This document shows positions 55,681 through 64,000 of a stretch of DNA of 64,000 bases, in pieces (the stretch's first letter is position 1; each line of letters begins with the position of its first letter). The notes beneath the pieces were generated by a model. That model made no database searches. It was not told the origin of the DNA and saw only the letters and a program-made list of their open reading frames with translations. Source of the stretch: Lentzea californiensis (GTDB lineage Bacteria; Actinomycetota; Actinomycetes; Mycobacteriales; Pseudonocardiaceae); the NCBI RefSeq assembly GCF_024648825.1, contig NZ_JANBBE010000001.1, forward strand, positions 682,001-746,000. Reading direction: 5' to 3'. The position numbers were made by a program, and so were the translations under genes.

Positions 55681-55726
55681 GTCGTTGATGGTTGCGAGAA
55701 CGCAAGGACCTCAACAGCGACAACCT

Positions 55727-57847
55727 CTACGATCCACCTCCACATTTCAAGAGGTGCTGCCGCAGGCTCGCCTGCCGTCTCAGGTCGCCGTGCCGCTCGG
55801 CGATGCCGAGGCCGAGGCGCAACGTCTCGGCCGCCCTCGCCCGGTCCCGGCGCAACAGGTGCACCAGCCCCAGCTCCTCCAGGCTCGCCGCCTCGCCCGC
55901 GGCGTCAGCACCCTCGCGGAACAGGTGCAGGCTCCGCGCCAGCGCCGTCGCGGCTTCCTCGGCCCGGCCGGACCGGCGGTGCAGCGCGCCGATCCGGTGC
56001 AGCACGCCCGCGCACCCGCGCTCGTCGCCTTCAAGAGAACTGAGCCGCAGGCTGTCCTGGTAGCAACGGAGCTCACGCGCGTGATCTCCCCTCTTGCCGT
56101 AGGCACTTCCCAGGTGTTCCAGGACAGCGGCCTCGACGCACTTGAGTCCCAGCTCACGCGCCAGAGCGAGGCTCTCCTCACCGGTCTCGACGGTCTCCAC
56201 CACCTCGCTGAGGTTGGTGAGGCAGACCGCCACGCCGTTGGTGTCACCCAGGTCCCGGAACCCCGCCAGGGCGCGGCGCAGGTGGCCGGCGTCGCTTAGC
56301 GCGACGCCCAGGTCCATCTCGACGATCGCGTGCACCAGCGGGTCGCTCGCCGCGGGCAACGCCAGCCCGCACATCTCGGCCCAGTCCTCGCGATGGCCGC
56401 GGCTCAGGTAGTACGGGAACAGGCCGGTCGCGAGCCGGACCAGCGCCCAGGCCGGCACACCGGGCGTCCGGCAGAGGCCGACCAGGTGCGGGCGGTGCTC
56501 GTCGAGCCACGCGAAGGCCGCCGCGGCCGTGGTGAAGTCCGGTGCGCCCTCCGCCCACGCCGGATCGGCCCAGGTCCCGCGGAAGCTGTGCGGCACGGCC
56601 AGCGCCACCGACCGCCACGCCACCGCGACGAACAGGCCGGCGACCCTGCCGAGCGCCTCGGGGTCCGCGGGCTGTTCGCGCGCGTAGGTCCGGACGAGGT
56701 CGTGCATCCGGTAGCGGCCGGGCGTCGTGGCCTGCAGCAGGTGCAGGTCGGCCAGCCGTTCCAGCACCAGTTCGGCGGCGAGCCCGTCCACGTCGAGCAA
56801 CCGGGCGGCGACCGGCAGCGACACGTCCTCGAAGACGCCGAACAGCGTGAACGCGCACTGGTCCGCCGGGTCCAGCTGGTCGACGGACACGGCGAAGCTC
56901 GCCCGGATCCCCGCGTCGTCGCGGTCCAGTTCGTCGAGGCTGCGCACGGCCAGGCGGCGCGCGAGGTGGGCGAGCGGCCAGGCCGGGCGGGACGCGAGCC
57001 GGGCACCGGCGAGGTGAACGGCGAGCGGCAGCCGTCCGCACTGCTCGACCACCCGCGCCGCGGCCTCGGGGTCGGCGCCGGTCCGTTCCGGTCCCGCGTA
57101 GGCCGCGAGCAGGTCGAGCGCCTCCCGTTCGGGCAGCACGTCCAGCCTCAGGTGCCGGGCCTGCGGCAGGGTGTCCATGGCCCGACGGCTGGTCACGACC
57201 GTCGCACAGCCCGCGGTGCCGGGCAGCAGCGGCTGGATCTGGCCGGCCGTCGCCGCGTCGTCGAGCACGAGCAGCACCCGCTTCCCGGCCAGTGCGGACC
57301 GGAACCGCGCGGCGGTCTCGGCCAGCGTCCCGCCGTGGTCGGGCCGGCCGAGCGCGCGCAACAGCTGGCCCAGCGCGTCCTGCGGCGGCAGGCTTGCACG
57401 CAAGTCCAGGTAGAGCTGGCCGTCGGGGAAGAGCTCACCGACGCGATGGGCGACGTGCAAAGCCAGCGATGTCTTGCCGACCCCCGCCATGCCCGCGACG
57501 ACCACCACGCCCGACCGTTCGACCAGGCCGGTCAGCGCGGTGACCTCGGCCTCCCGCCCGGAGAACCGCACCGGCGCGGCGGGCAGCTGCCGGACCGGTG
57601 CGCACGGCGTGCGGCGAGGTCTGGGCGTGCGGGCGGCGGCCGCGGCGAACTCGGCCCGCTCGTCCGCGCACAGGCCGAGCGCGTCGGCGAGCCGGAGCAC
57701 CGTGGCGCGATGGGGATGCCGGCGGTCGCCCCGTTCCAGGGAGCCGACGGCCTGACCGCTCAGGCCCGCCTTCTCGGCCAGCGCCTCCTGAGTGAGTCCG
57801 GCGGCGATCCGGTGATGGCGCAACAGGTTTCCCAGCGCTGAGTCCAT
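55727..57847 (-). CDS. XRE-NB-ARC-TPR regulator (STAND ATPase)
   Basis: The 706-aa protein has an XRE-type helix-turn-helix (residues 1-60; LTQEALAEKAGLSGQAVGSL). An NB-ARC ATPase follows: Walker A GMAGVGKTS at 119-127, Walker B LLVLDDAA near 195, GRLPLAVHLAG, and the MHD motif in YRMHDLVRTYA. TPR-like repeats (ALARELGLKCVEAAVLEHLG and following) fill the C-terminus. STAND proteins switch state on sensing a ligand. The gene follows the FrcK-like kinase gene by 47 nt on the same strand. The sensed signal is unknown. Confidence 0.9.
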   Translation of the reverse strand: MDSALGNLLRHHRIAAGLTQEALAEKAGLSGQAVGSLERGDRRHPHRATVLRLADALGLCADERAEFAAAAARTPRPRRTPCAPVRQLPAAPVRFSGREAEVTALTGLVERSGVVVVAGMAGVGKTSLALHVAHRVGELFPDGQLYLDLRASLPPQDALGQLLRALGRPDHGGTLAETAARFRSALAGKRVLLVLDDAATAGQIQPLLPGTAGCATVVTSRRAMDTLPQARHLRLDVLPEREALDLLAAYAGPERTGADPEAAARVVEQCGRLPLAVHLAGARLASRPAWPLAHLARRLAVRSLDELDRDDAGIRASFAVSVDQLDPADQCAFTLFGVFEDVSLPVAARLLDVDGLAAELVLERLADLHLLQATTPGRYRMHDLVRTYAREQPADPEALGRVAGLFVAVAWRSVALAVPHSFRGTWADPAWAEGAPDFTTAAAAFAWLDEHRPHLVGLCRTPGVPAWALVRLATGLFPYYLSRGHREDWAEMCGLALPAASDPLVHAIVEMDLGVALSDAGHLRRALAGFRDLGDTNGVAVCLTNLSEVVETVETGEESLALARELGLKCVEAAVLEHLGSAYGKRGDHARELRCYQDSLRLSSLEGDERGCAGVLHRIGALHRRSGRAEEAATALARSLHLFREGADAAGEAASLEELGLVHLLRRDRARAAETLRLGLGIAERHGDLRRQASLRQHLLKCGGGS

Positions 57848-57894
57848 GTCTCACACCCCCGCGGGAACCACGCACGCGCCGCCGATCCGGTTGC

Positions 57895-58530
57895 CTAGAG
57901 CACCTCGGTGATCAGCAGGTCCGCCGCTCCCTTCGACGAGTTCACCATCAGCGCGTTGACGTGGTCCGTGCCGTGCAGCACCCGTTCCTCCGCCTCCGAC
58001 AAGGTGCGCCCGTACCGCAGGTGCCGGTCGATCAGGCGCTGCACGCGCACGTCCTCGTCGATGAACAGGAACCACGCCTCGTCCAGGATGATCCGGACGC
58101 GCTTCCACTTGTCGTAGTTGAGCAGCAGGTAGTTGCCCTCGGTGACGACGAGCGGGACGTCCGGGTGCACCGGCACCGCGCAGGCGATGGGTTCCTCGAT
58201 CTCCCGGCGGAACTCCGGCGCGTAGATCATGTCCGGGCCGCAGGCCTTGATCCGGCCCAGCAGGTCCACGTAGCCGGGGATGTCGAACGTGTCGGGCGCG
58301 CCCTTGCGTTCGACCAGCCGCAGCCGTTCGAGCTCGCTCTGCGCGAGGTGGAAGCCGTCCATCTCGACGAGCACGGCCTGGCCGTCGAGTGCCTCGACGA
58401 GCCTCCGCGCGAGTGTCGACTTGCCGGAACCGGGTGCGCCGCCGATGCCGAGAATCTTGCGCTCACCCTGATCGGTGAGCACCCGAGCCCGTTCTAGCAG
58501 CTCGTCGAACCTGACCTGCTGTCCTGCCAC
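57895..58530 (-). CDS. Uridine-kinase-like P-loop sugar/nucleoside kinase (FrcK type)
   Basis: The 211-aa protein has Walker A GIGGAPGSGKSTLARRL, VEMDGFHLAQSELERL, RKGAPDTFDIPGYVDLL and YAPEFRREIEEPIACAVPVH, then VTEGNYLLLNYDKWKRV. These are the blocks of putative fructose-transport-system kinases (FrcK) and pantothenate-kinase relatives. The substrate is unproven. It overlaps the PfkB gene end by 37 nt, so the two are co-translated. Confidence 0.87.
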   Translation of the reverse strand: MAGQQVRFDELLERARVLTDQGERKILGIGGAPGSGKSTLARRLVEALDGQAVLVEMDGFHLAQSELERLRLVERKGAPDTFDIPGYVDLLGRIKACGPDMIYAPEFRREIEEPIACAVPVHPDVPLVVTEGNYLLLNYDKWKRVRIILDEAWFLFIDEDVRVQRLIDRHLRYGRTLSEAEERVLHGTDHVNALMVNSSKGAADLLITEVL

Positions 58531-59339
58531 CGTGCCAGCTCCTCAACCCAGTCCCCGACCGCACCGACGCGAACGGCGGCCGCCTCCGACGCGAAGCCGA
58601 TGGCGTCCACCGGGTCCGCGCCTGACGCCAGCGCGTAGGCGTACGCGCCGTGCCAGACGTCGCCGGCACCGTTCGTGTCCTTCACCTCCACCGCGGGGAC
58701 GGGCAGCTCTCCGGCCGAGCCGTTCCGCGACCAGGTGACCGGCTTCGCACCGTGCGTGCGAATGACCAGCGGCACCCCGTAGGAGTGCACCTCGGCCTCG
58801 GACCGCTCGAACCCGGCAGAGCAGGCGGCCACGTCCACCAGCGGCAACAGGTGATCGAGGACAGGTTTCCAGCTCCCGGCGTCGAGCACCACAGGCAATC
58901 CCGCGGCTTTCGCCTGTCTGGCCACTGGGACCACTAGGCCTTCGTGGTGTCCGTCCAAGAGCACCACGTCCGCGGCAGCCAGGAGATCGGTCAAATCCGG
59001 CGCCGTCACCGGCACCGACGCGTTCCGGGAAACGACCGTGCGCTCCCCATCAGCGTCTCTGACGACGACCATGCTCACGGGCGTCATGCCCGGCACCGCG
59101 GTCACTTGGACCGGGTCCAAGGTGGCCCTGACGAATTCACCCAATGCGTCGGCACCCAGTGAGGTGAGCAACGCGGACCTCCCGCCCAGTGCCGCGACCG
59201 CGCGGGCCGCGTTGGCGGCCGGACCTCCGGGCGACAGCACCGCGCCGAGCGAGCGGATCTTCTGCCCGGCATCCGGGAACTCGTCCACCCTTTGGGTCAC
59301 GTCGAGAGTTGTGAGGCCGACACACAGCACGGCTGCCAT
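58494..59339 (-). CDS. PfkB-family carbohydrate kinase
   Basis: The 281-aa ribokinase-like protein has the N-terminal GLTTLDVTQRVDEFPDAGQK, LSPGGPAANAARAVAALGG and the catalytic anion hole VKDTNGAGDVWHGAYAYALA. It is slightly short for the family. ATG 59339 has GGAGG upstream. It is the first gene of a pair with the FrcK-like kinase and is divergent from the LacI gene across 34 nt, so the LacI protein may control it. The sugar is unknown. Confidence 0.92.
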   Translation of the reverse strand: MAAVLCVGLTTLDVTQRVDEFPDAGQKIRSLGAVLSPGGPAANAARAVAALGGRSALLTSLGADALGEFVRATLDPVQVTAVPGMTPVSMVVVRDADGERTVVSRNASVPVTAPDLTDLLAAADVVLLDGHHEGLVVPVARQAKAAGLPVVLDAGSWKPVLDHLLPLVDVAACSAGFERSEAEVHSYGVPLVIRTHGAKPVTWSRNGSAGELPVPAVEVKDTNGAGDVWHGAYAYALASGADPVDAIGFASEAAAVRVGAVGDWVEELARWQDSRSGSTSC

Positions 59340-59373
59340 CTGGGCTTCCTCCAAACGGGTAAGGTCCCAGGTC

Positions 59374-60351
59374 ATGGTCACCATGCGGGATGTCGCGGCT
59401 CTCGCGGGGGTCTCCATCACCACGGTGTCACACGTGATCAACGAGACGAGGCCGGTCGCCGGGGACACGCGCGAGCGCGTCCAGAAGGCGATCGACGAGA
59501 CCGGGTACACGGGCGACGCCATCGCGCGATCGCTGGTCATGGGCGGCACGAAGTCGCTGGGCCTGGCCGTGTCACTGGTCTCCCACCCGTACTTCGCCGA
59601 GCTGATCGCCGCCATCGAGTCGGAGGCGACTCGCAACGGCTATTCGCTCGTGCTGATCGACACGAGGGACACCCCCGAATCCGAGCAGACCGCGGTCAGA
59701 ACACTGCGCTCGCGAAGAGTCGACGGGCTGCTGCTCACACCATCGGCCGGCGCCGGGGGAAGCCTCGTGCTGCCGGAGCTCAAGAGGCTGAACATCCCCA
59801 CGGTGCTGGTAGACCGGCTGACCGTGGCCAAGGACATCGACCAGGTCGGGCCGGAGAACGTGCAGGCCACCTCCGGCCTGGTCAAGCACCTCGCGGAGCT
59901 GGGGCACCGCCGGATCGGCATCGTCTGCGGCCAGGTGGGCGTGGCGACGACCGAGGAACGCATCCTCGGCTACCGCCTCGGCCTCGGCCGCGCGGGCCTG
60001 AAGTGGGACGAGGCGCTGGTCTCGCAGAGCGGCTGGCTCGCGCCGCTGCTCGACCAGGAGGACCCGGCCACGGCCGTCGTCGCGGCGGACCACCTCGTGA
60101 CGGTGGGCATGCTGCACGAGGCACGGGCCCGCGGTCTGAAGCTCGGCACCGACCTGGCCGTCGTCGCCTACGACGAGGTCGAGTGGGCCACCCTGATCGA
60201 ACCGCCGCTCACGACGCTGGCCCAGCCGGTCGAGGAGATCGGGCGCACCGCGGTGAAACTGCTGCTCTCCCGCATCGCCGAACCGCAGAGGCCGCCGGAG
60301 ACCATCCGGCTCGCGCCCTCGCTCCGGCACAGGCAGTCCTGCGGATGCTGA
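59374..60351 (+). CDS. LacI-family transcriptional regulator
   Basis: The 325-aa protein has the LacI DNA-binding headpiece MRDVAALAGVSITTVSHVIN and RERVQKAIDETGY. A periplasmic-binding-like sugar domain follows, ending DLAVVAYDEVEWATLIEPPL and TTLAQPVEEIGRTAV. It starts at ATG 59374 (or 59383). The 34-nt gap to PfkB leaves little room, so its operator probably overlaps both promoters. It is coupled to the isomerase gene by a 7-nt overlap. Confidence 0.93.
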   Translation: MVTMRDVAALAGVSITTVSHVINETRPVAGDTRERVQKAIDETGYTGDAIARSLVMGGTKSLGLAVSLVSHPYFAELIAAIESEATRNGYSLVLIDTRDTPESEQTAVRTLRSRRVDGLLLTPSAGAGGSLVLPELKRLNIPTVLVDRLTVAKDIDQVGPENVQATSGLVKHLAELGHRRIGIVCGQVGVATTEERILGYRLGLGRAGLKWDEALVSQSGWLAPLLDQEDPATAVVAADHLVTVGMLHEARARGLKLGTDLAVVAYDEVEWATLIEPPLTTLAQPVEEIGRTAVKLLLSRIAEPQRPPETIRLAPSLRHRQSCGC

Positions 60352-61076
60352 TCCCTGGACTGGTCTCGGTGACGTTCCGGCAGCTCACGATCGAAGAGAT
60401 CGGCGCGCTGGCGACGGAGTGCGGGCTGCAGGCCGTCGAGTGGGGCGGCGACGTGCACGTACCGCCCGGCGACTTCGCGGCGGCGCGGCGGGCGCTGGAC
60501 ACCGGCCTGAAGGTGGCCGCGTACGGGTCGTACTACCGCGCGGGCGTCTCGGACCGGGCCGACCTGGCGCCGGTCCTGGAGACCGCGGCCGAACTGGACG
60601 CGCCGTTCGTGCGGGTCTGGGCGGGCACGTCCGGCTCGGAGGAGTGCCCTGACCGGGCGCCGGTGGTCGAGGCGTTGCAACACGCCGTGGAACACGCCGA
60701 GGCGATGGGCACGAAGATCGCGCTGGAGTACCACCGGAACACGCTGACGGACACGCTCGACTCGACGGTGCAGCTGCTCGACGAGGTCGACGGCGTGGTG
60801 CCGTACTGGCAGCCCAGTGGAGGCCAGGACGTGTTCTCGGCCATGCACGAGGTGCGGACGCTGGAACCGGTGACGGCGCACGTCTTCTCGTGGGGTCCCG
60901 GTGGCTTCCAGGAGCGGTTCCCGCTCGCCGAGCGCCGTGACCTGTGGAAGCCGGTGCTGACCGAACTGGCGCGCGACGGCCTCGAGCGCAACGCGCTGCT
61001 GGAGTTCGTGCGGGACGACTCGCCGGAGCAGTTCCGCGAGGACGCGAAGACGTTGCTCGGCTGGCTCAAGCAGTAG
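60345..61076 (+). CDS. TIM-barrel sugar phosphate isomerase/epimerase
   Basis: The 243-aa protein has the AP-endonuclease-2-like (xylose isomerase-like) barrel. SVTFRQLTIEEIGALATECG and LQAVEWGGDVHVPPG open it, and VRVWAGTSGS, IALEYHRNTLTDTLDS and TAHVFSWG follow. The metal ligands are likely the Glu in EWGG, the Glu in EYHRN, and the His in TAHVFSW. The substrate is probably a sugar or polyol from the same cluster as PfkB/FrcK. It is antisense to GH76 for the last 11 nt. Confidence 0.82.
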   Translation: MLIPGLVSVTFRQLTIEEIGALATECGLQAVEWGGDVHVPPGDFAAARRALDTGLKVAAYGSYYRAGVSDRADLAPVLETAAELDAPFVRVWAGTSGSEECPDRAPVVEALQHAVEHAEAMGTKIALEYHRNTLTDTLDSTVQLLDEVDGVVPYWQPSGGQDVFSAMHEVRTLEPVTAHVFSWGPGGFQERFPLAERRDLWKPVLTELARDGLERNALLEFVRDDSPEQFREDAKTLLGWLKQ

Positions 61077-62163
61077 CGACGTCCAGACCGTTCCGTTCGA
61101 GCAGGGCGGCCGCCTCCAGGCACATCCAGCCACCGAGCTGGACGGACAGGTCGCGGCCCTCGTCCTCGTTGGCCAGGACGGTCCACTCCGGACCGAACAG
61201 CGGTCCGCTCACCGCCGCCACGCGGTTGTTCCACGCCGCTTCCGCCGACTGCACCACGAGTTCCCTGGCCAGGTCCGCGGTCTCGTGCCGTTCGGGGTCG
61301 AGGTCGGGGATTATCAGCGCGGCCTGGGCCAGGTAGCGGACGAGGATGCCCGCGAACAGGCCGCCGTCACCACCGCCCTGCCCCCGGATCACGCCGTTCG
61401 TGGCGAGGTCGTCGTGCACGGCGGTGATCGTGCGTGCGGCCTTGTCGAGCCACTTGTCCTGCTGGCCGTGCTGGGCGAGCTCGACGCACGCGCCGATGAG
61501 AACTCCTTGGCAGTACGTGTAGATGTTCTTCTCGTACTCGCGGATCTCGCCGTTGGGGTGGACGTGCAGACCGTCCCAGGCGAGGCCGTTGCCCGGATCG
61601 ACGAGGTGCTCCTCGACCCAGTCCACGATGGACCGTGCGCGGGCGAGGTCGGTGCGTTCGTTCTGGCGGGCCAGGAAGATCGCGGCCGGACCGTTCGCGG
61701 GGACGTTCTTGAAGTCGTCGTTGCGCTTCCACCAGATGCCGCCACCGGCGTGGTCGGTCCAGCCGTCGCGCAGCCGCACGGCGATCGCGTCCAGGGCCTT
61801 GGGCTTCGCGATGCCGACCTCGTGCTCGGCGCGTTGCAGGGCGAGGCCGAGCCACGCGATGTCGTCGTAGAAGTCGTTGGTCCAGCCGAGGATGTTGCGC
61901 ACCCTGATGCCGCGCACGACCTTCGCGATGGCCGTCTTGCGCAACTCGCTGGGCGCGCGCAGGTAGCCGTCGATCATGCAGTCGAGCAGGTGCGCCTGCC
62001 ACCAGTAGTTGAAACTGGTGTGGATCTTGTCCCTGAAGAGCGGGGGCCACGCCCGCGCCCCGAGGAGCGTGCCCGGCACACCCCAGACCCGCCGAAGGTG
62101 CCTGGAGTACACCGCGCGCTCCGCGACACCCGCGCGTGCCGCCAGCAGTTTCGCGATCACCAC
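61066..62163 (-). CDS. Glycoside hydrolase family 76 protein
   Basis: GH76 enzymes are alpha-1,6-mannanases or mannan-related hydrolases. The 365-aa protein has the catalytic Asp-Asp pair in WTNDFYDDIAWLGLALQRA, a GGIWWKRNDDFKNVPANGPA block and YTYCQGVLIGACVEL, the family pattern. No signal peptide is visible, so the enzyme would act in the cytosol, which is unusual and may reflect a handling role in mannan metabolism. GTG start. Confidence 0.87.
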   Translation of the reverse strand: MVIAKLLAARAGVAERAVYSRHLRRVWGVPGTLLGARAWPPLFRDKIHTSFNYWWQAHLLDCMIDGYLRAPSELRKTAIAKVVRGIRVRNILGWTNDFYDDIAWLGLALQRAEHEVGIAKPKALDAIAVRLRDGWTDHAGGGIWWKRNDDFKNVPANGPAAIFLARQNERTDLARARSIVDWVEEHLVDPGNGLAWDGLHVHPNGEIREYEKNIYTYCQGVLIGACVELAQHGQQDKWLDKAARTITAVHDDLATNGVIRGQGGGDGGLFAGILVRYLAQAALIIPDLDPERHETADLARELVVQSAEAAWNNRVAAVSGPLFGPEWTVLANEDEGRDLSVQLGGWMCLEAAALLERNGLDVATA

Positions 62164-62188
62164 CTGGCCATCGTGCGTGCTTGACCGG

Positions 62189-62866
62189 TCAAGAAGCGCG
62201 GTGAATCACCCAGTGGTACAGGCCCATGGCCACAGAAGTTGTGAGGTTGTAACTGCTGACCTTCTCGCGCATGGGCAGCCGGACGATCCTCGTGGCCTTC
62301 TCCCGGACCTCTGCCGAGAGCCCGTGGCGTTCCGAGCCGAACGCCAGCACGGCGTCGGCGGGAATCGGGCCTTTCAGCAGGTCACCATCCGCGTCGAACG
62401 CGATCAGCTCACCGGCGAAGTCGAGGTTCTCGACCTTGGCCACCGGCAGCGCGAAATGCAGCCCGGCGGATCCACGCAGCACGTTGGGGTGCCACGGGTC
62501 GACGTCGCCGGTGGAGATCACGCCGCCCGCGTCGAGGCCGGCGGCCACCCGGATCGCGGCGCCGAAGTTGCCGAGGTTGCGCGGGTTGTCGAGCAGAACG
62601 ATCGGGGCGCCCCGGTCGAACGGCAGGTCAGGCCTCTCCGCGAACCCGGCCACGCCCGTCGGGTGCGTGCGGCCGGCCCTGAGCTTGAAGTGGTTCTGGT
62701 CGACCTCGGTGGCGGCGGCGAACCGCTCGCGCAGATCAGGTGCGTGCGTCTCGGCGAGGCTGATCGCGGCGGCCAGATCCGTCGTGATCAGCGGATGCAC
62801 GCCGGCGCCGAAGCGCAACGCGTGCTTAACAGCGTGAAAGCCTTCGAGCAGCACGGTGGCCAGCAT
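62189..62866 (-). CDS. TrmH-family (SPOUT) RNA methyltransferase
   Basis: The 225-aa protein has the knot-forming SPOUT signature: VLLDNPRNLGNFGAAIRVAA (SAM-binding loop), LAFGSERHGLSAEVREKATR and IVRLPMREKVSSYNLTTSVA. It should methylate a ribose 2'-OH in tRNA or rRNA, with the target unknown. Its short N-terminal region (EGFHAVKHALRFGAG) is typical. It overlaps the DUF2784 gene by 41 nt. Confidence 0.9.
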   Translation of the reverse strand: MLATVLLEGFHAVKHALRFGAGVHPLITTDLAAAISLAETHAPDLRERFAAATEVDQNHFKLRAGRTHPTGVAGFAERPDLPFDRGAPIVLLDNPRNLGNFGAAIRVAAGLDAGGVISTGDVDPWHPNVLRGSAGLHFALPVAKVENLDFAGELIAFDADGDLLKGPIPADAVLAFGSERHGLSAEVREKATRIVRLPMREKVSSYNLTTSVAMGLYHWVIHRAS

Positions 62867-63194
62867 AGAAGCCGACCCACGAAATGATCACGATCGACCC
62901 CAGCACCAGTTGGACCAGCGTCGACGCGCTCTCCGGGTACCAGACGCCGTCGATGTAGTGGTCGATGAACCCCGTGCCCAGCGGCGGAAGGCCCGCCTCC
63001 GCGCGGAAGAACTCCTCCGCCGACGTCAGCGGACACGTCACCGGCACCAGCAGGCTCAAGATCGCCCACGCACCGATCGCCAGGTGCGGATAGATCACAC
63101 CGCGCCACCGCCATGCGAAGAACCCGCCCACGAGCAGGAACGCCAGCACGGCGAAGTGCAGCAGCATGACAGCCTCGGCTAAGAACCCCGCCAT
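62826..63194 (-). CDS. DUF2784 family membrane protein
   Basis: The 122-aa protein has four membrane helices with the DUF2784 pattern: AVMLLHFAVLAFLLVGGFFA, VIYPHLAIGAWAILSLLVP and VTCPLTSAEEFFR, then GFIDHYIDGVWYPES. The conserved TCPLT-xxE element is family-specific. Function unknown. It shares 41 nt with the TrmH-like gene in another frame, the largest same-strand overlap seen here. Confidence 0.88.
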   Translation of the reverse strand: MAGFLAEAVMLLHFAVLAFLLVGGFFAWRWRGVIYPHLAIGAWAILSLLVPVTCPLTSAEEFFRAEAGLPPLGTGFIDHYIDGVWYPESASTLVQLVLGSIVIISWVGFYAGHRAARRLSRC

Positions 63195-63200
63195 TTCGCA

Positions 63201-63231
63201 CCACCCCGTCCTCCAGACTAAGACGGGGTGG
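63201..63231. terminator. Hairpin downstream of pyrE
   Basis: CCACCCCGTC (63201-63210) and GACGGGGTGG (63222-63231) are perfect 10-bp reverse complements around an 11-nt loop. The hairpin lies 23 nt beyond the pyrE stop and 6 nt before the DUF2784 gene start. There is no T-tract. It may end the pyrE transcript or serve as a leader element. Confidence 0.55.
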
Positions 63232-63254
63232 CTCGAAGCGCTCTCGATAAAACC

Positions 63255-63821
63255 TCAGGCGAGCCCGAGGTCGTTCAGGTCGAGCAGGTAGCGGTACTGC
63301 AGGCCCTCGGCCTCGATGGCCTCCTTGGCGCCCGTGCCGCGGTCGACGACCGTGGCGACGCCGATCACGTCGGCCCCGTGCTCGCGCAGCGCGTTGACGG
63401 CCGTGAGCACCGAACCACCCGTGGTGGAGGTGTCCTCGACCGCGAGCACCCGCTGGCCGCGCACGTCGATGCCCTCGATCTGGCGCTGCATGCCGTGGGC
63501 CTTGTTCGCCTTGCGCACGACGAACGCGTCGAGCACGTCACCGTCGGCGCCGGCGGAGTGCATCATCGCGTAGGCGACGGGATCCGCGCCGAGGGTCAGA
63601 CCGCCGACCGCGACGAAGTCCCAGTCCGACGTGAGCTGCCGCAGCAGCTTGCCGATCAACGGGGCCGCCGCGTGGTGCAGCGTCGCCCGCCGCAGGTCGA
63701 CGTAGTAGTCGGCTTCCTTGCCGCTGGAGAGAGTCACCTTGCCGTGCACCACGGCCAATTCGCTCACGAGACGAGCGAGTTCTGACTTAGCGTTCGCGTC
63801 CAAGACCACTTCAGTTCGCAC
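63255..63821 (-). CDS. pyrE: Orotate phosphoribosyltransferase
   Basis: PyrE attaches orotate to PRPP, giving OMP in UMP synthesis. The 188-aa protein has FVAVGGLTLGADPVAYAM and the PRPP-binding motif VLAVEDTSTTGGSVLTAVNA with its two acidic residues, and LSSGKEADYYVDLRR near the N-terminus. Length fits the family. The ATG start is at MRTEVVLD. It lies apart from other pyr genes. Confidence 0.95.
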   Translation of the reverse strand: MRTEVVLDANAKSELARLVSELAVVHGKVTLSSGKEADYYVDLRRATLHHAAAPLIGKLLRQLTSDWDFVAVGGLTLGADPVAYAMMHSAGADGDVLDAFVVRKANKAHGMQRQIEGIDVRGQRVLAVEDTSTTGGSVLTAVNALREHGADVIGVATVVDRGTGAKEAIEAEGLQYRYLLDLNDLGLA

Positions 63822-63874
63822 GGGTCGTCAGCTTCGCACACCCGCGCGTTCGACGCCTCGTACGCTGCATCACC

Positions 63875-64000
63875 GTGAGCACCTTGTACGTGGAACAGCC
63901 GTGGACGTTCATGAGCCTGCTGGCCCGGCCGCACTACCGCGTCGAGGTGTTCGACGAACGGGACGCACCGGTCGCCGTCGTCCGTGAACGGACCGGGCCC
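63875..64000 (+). CDS. Partial hypothetical protein, C-terminus off the window
   Basis: From GTG 63875, 42 residues are visible (MSTLYVEQPWTFMSLLARPH, then YRVEVFDERDAPVAVVRERT). The sequence suggests a beta-sheet barrel start. It loosely resembles LURP-one/scramblase-like proteins, but too little is present to assign a family. It is divergent from pyrE. Confidence 0.45.
   Translation, partial: MSTLYVEQPWTFMSLLARPHYRVEVFDERDAPVAVVRERTGP

Overview
The window is high-GC DNA with dense, tightly packed genes, many GTG starts and GTGA/ATGA stop-start overlaps. It carries EspG/PPE-like genes, DUF3558, SigE-family sigma factors, DUF3151 next to purA and fba, and a DasR-type operator. This points to a filamentous actinobacterium, most likely Pseudonocardiaceae (Lentzea, Saccharothrix or Amycolatopsis type). 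It looks like core or near-core chromosome: I found no insertion sequence, prophage, CRISPR array, tRNA or rRNA gene.

Layout. 1-2632: purS-purQ-purL (purL runs off the left edge), translationally coupled. 2757-3400: a candidate small RNA facing a frameshifted DUF3800-like gene. 3550-10603: an SDR, a secreted trypsin-like protease, a metallo-hydrolase, DUF2334, purC, a MOSC protein and purB. 10629-13797: two sigma-factor/membrane-partner modules on either side of a TetR gene; the start region of one sigma gene lies inside a 12-bp perfect hairpin. 13917-17584: threonine aldolase, HAD, a potassium channel, a 49-aa membrane protein and an aminotransferase. 17891-22632: an orphan type VII (ESX) accessory locus encoding a WXG-lytic transglycosylase fusion, a small helical protein, EspG, a PPE-like protein, a DUF3558 lipoprotein and a PE-like partner, without core secretion genes. 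22967-28887: an AraC/GyrI-like regulator, then a run of TAXI-TRAP transporter, purD and ADP-ribosylglycohydrolase.

29004-35298: a Na+/H+ antiporter, a secreted glycerophosphodiesterase and the ssu sulfonate operon. 35606-44281: purA, a divergent lipid-kinase-like protein, a secreted HNH nuclease with a coupled small gene, a FUSC protein, a repeat-rich spacer with a 142-bp nested palindrome, DUF3151, a membrane protein, an HxlR-NmrA divergon and class II aldolase. 44439-50683: small redox and metabolic genes, a third SigE-family sigma gene, and a nagK/nagA pair behind a DasR-like site. 50701-56000: two DedA proteins, a Tat-exported amidohydrolase, a GlcD-type FAD oxidase and a protease inhibitor. 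57847-61076: a regulator/kinase sugar cluster (XRE-NB-ARC-TPR, FrcK-like and PfkB kinases, LacI, TIM-barrel isomerase). 61066-64000: GH76, TrmH, DUF2784, pyrE and a partial gene.

Two themes stand out. Nucleotide synthesis genes (purSQL, purC, purB, purD, purA, pyrE) are spread over the window and are often coupled to genes outside the pathway. Most convergent gene pairs overlap at their 3' ends, and two of the pairs that do not overlap share a long perfect hairpin instead.
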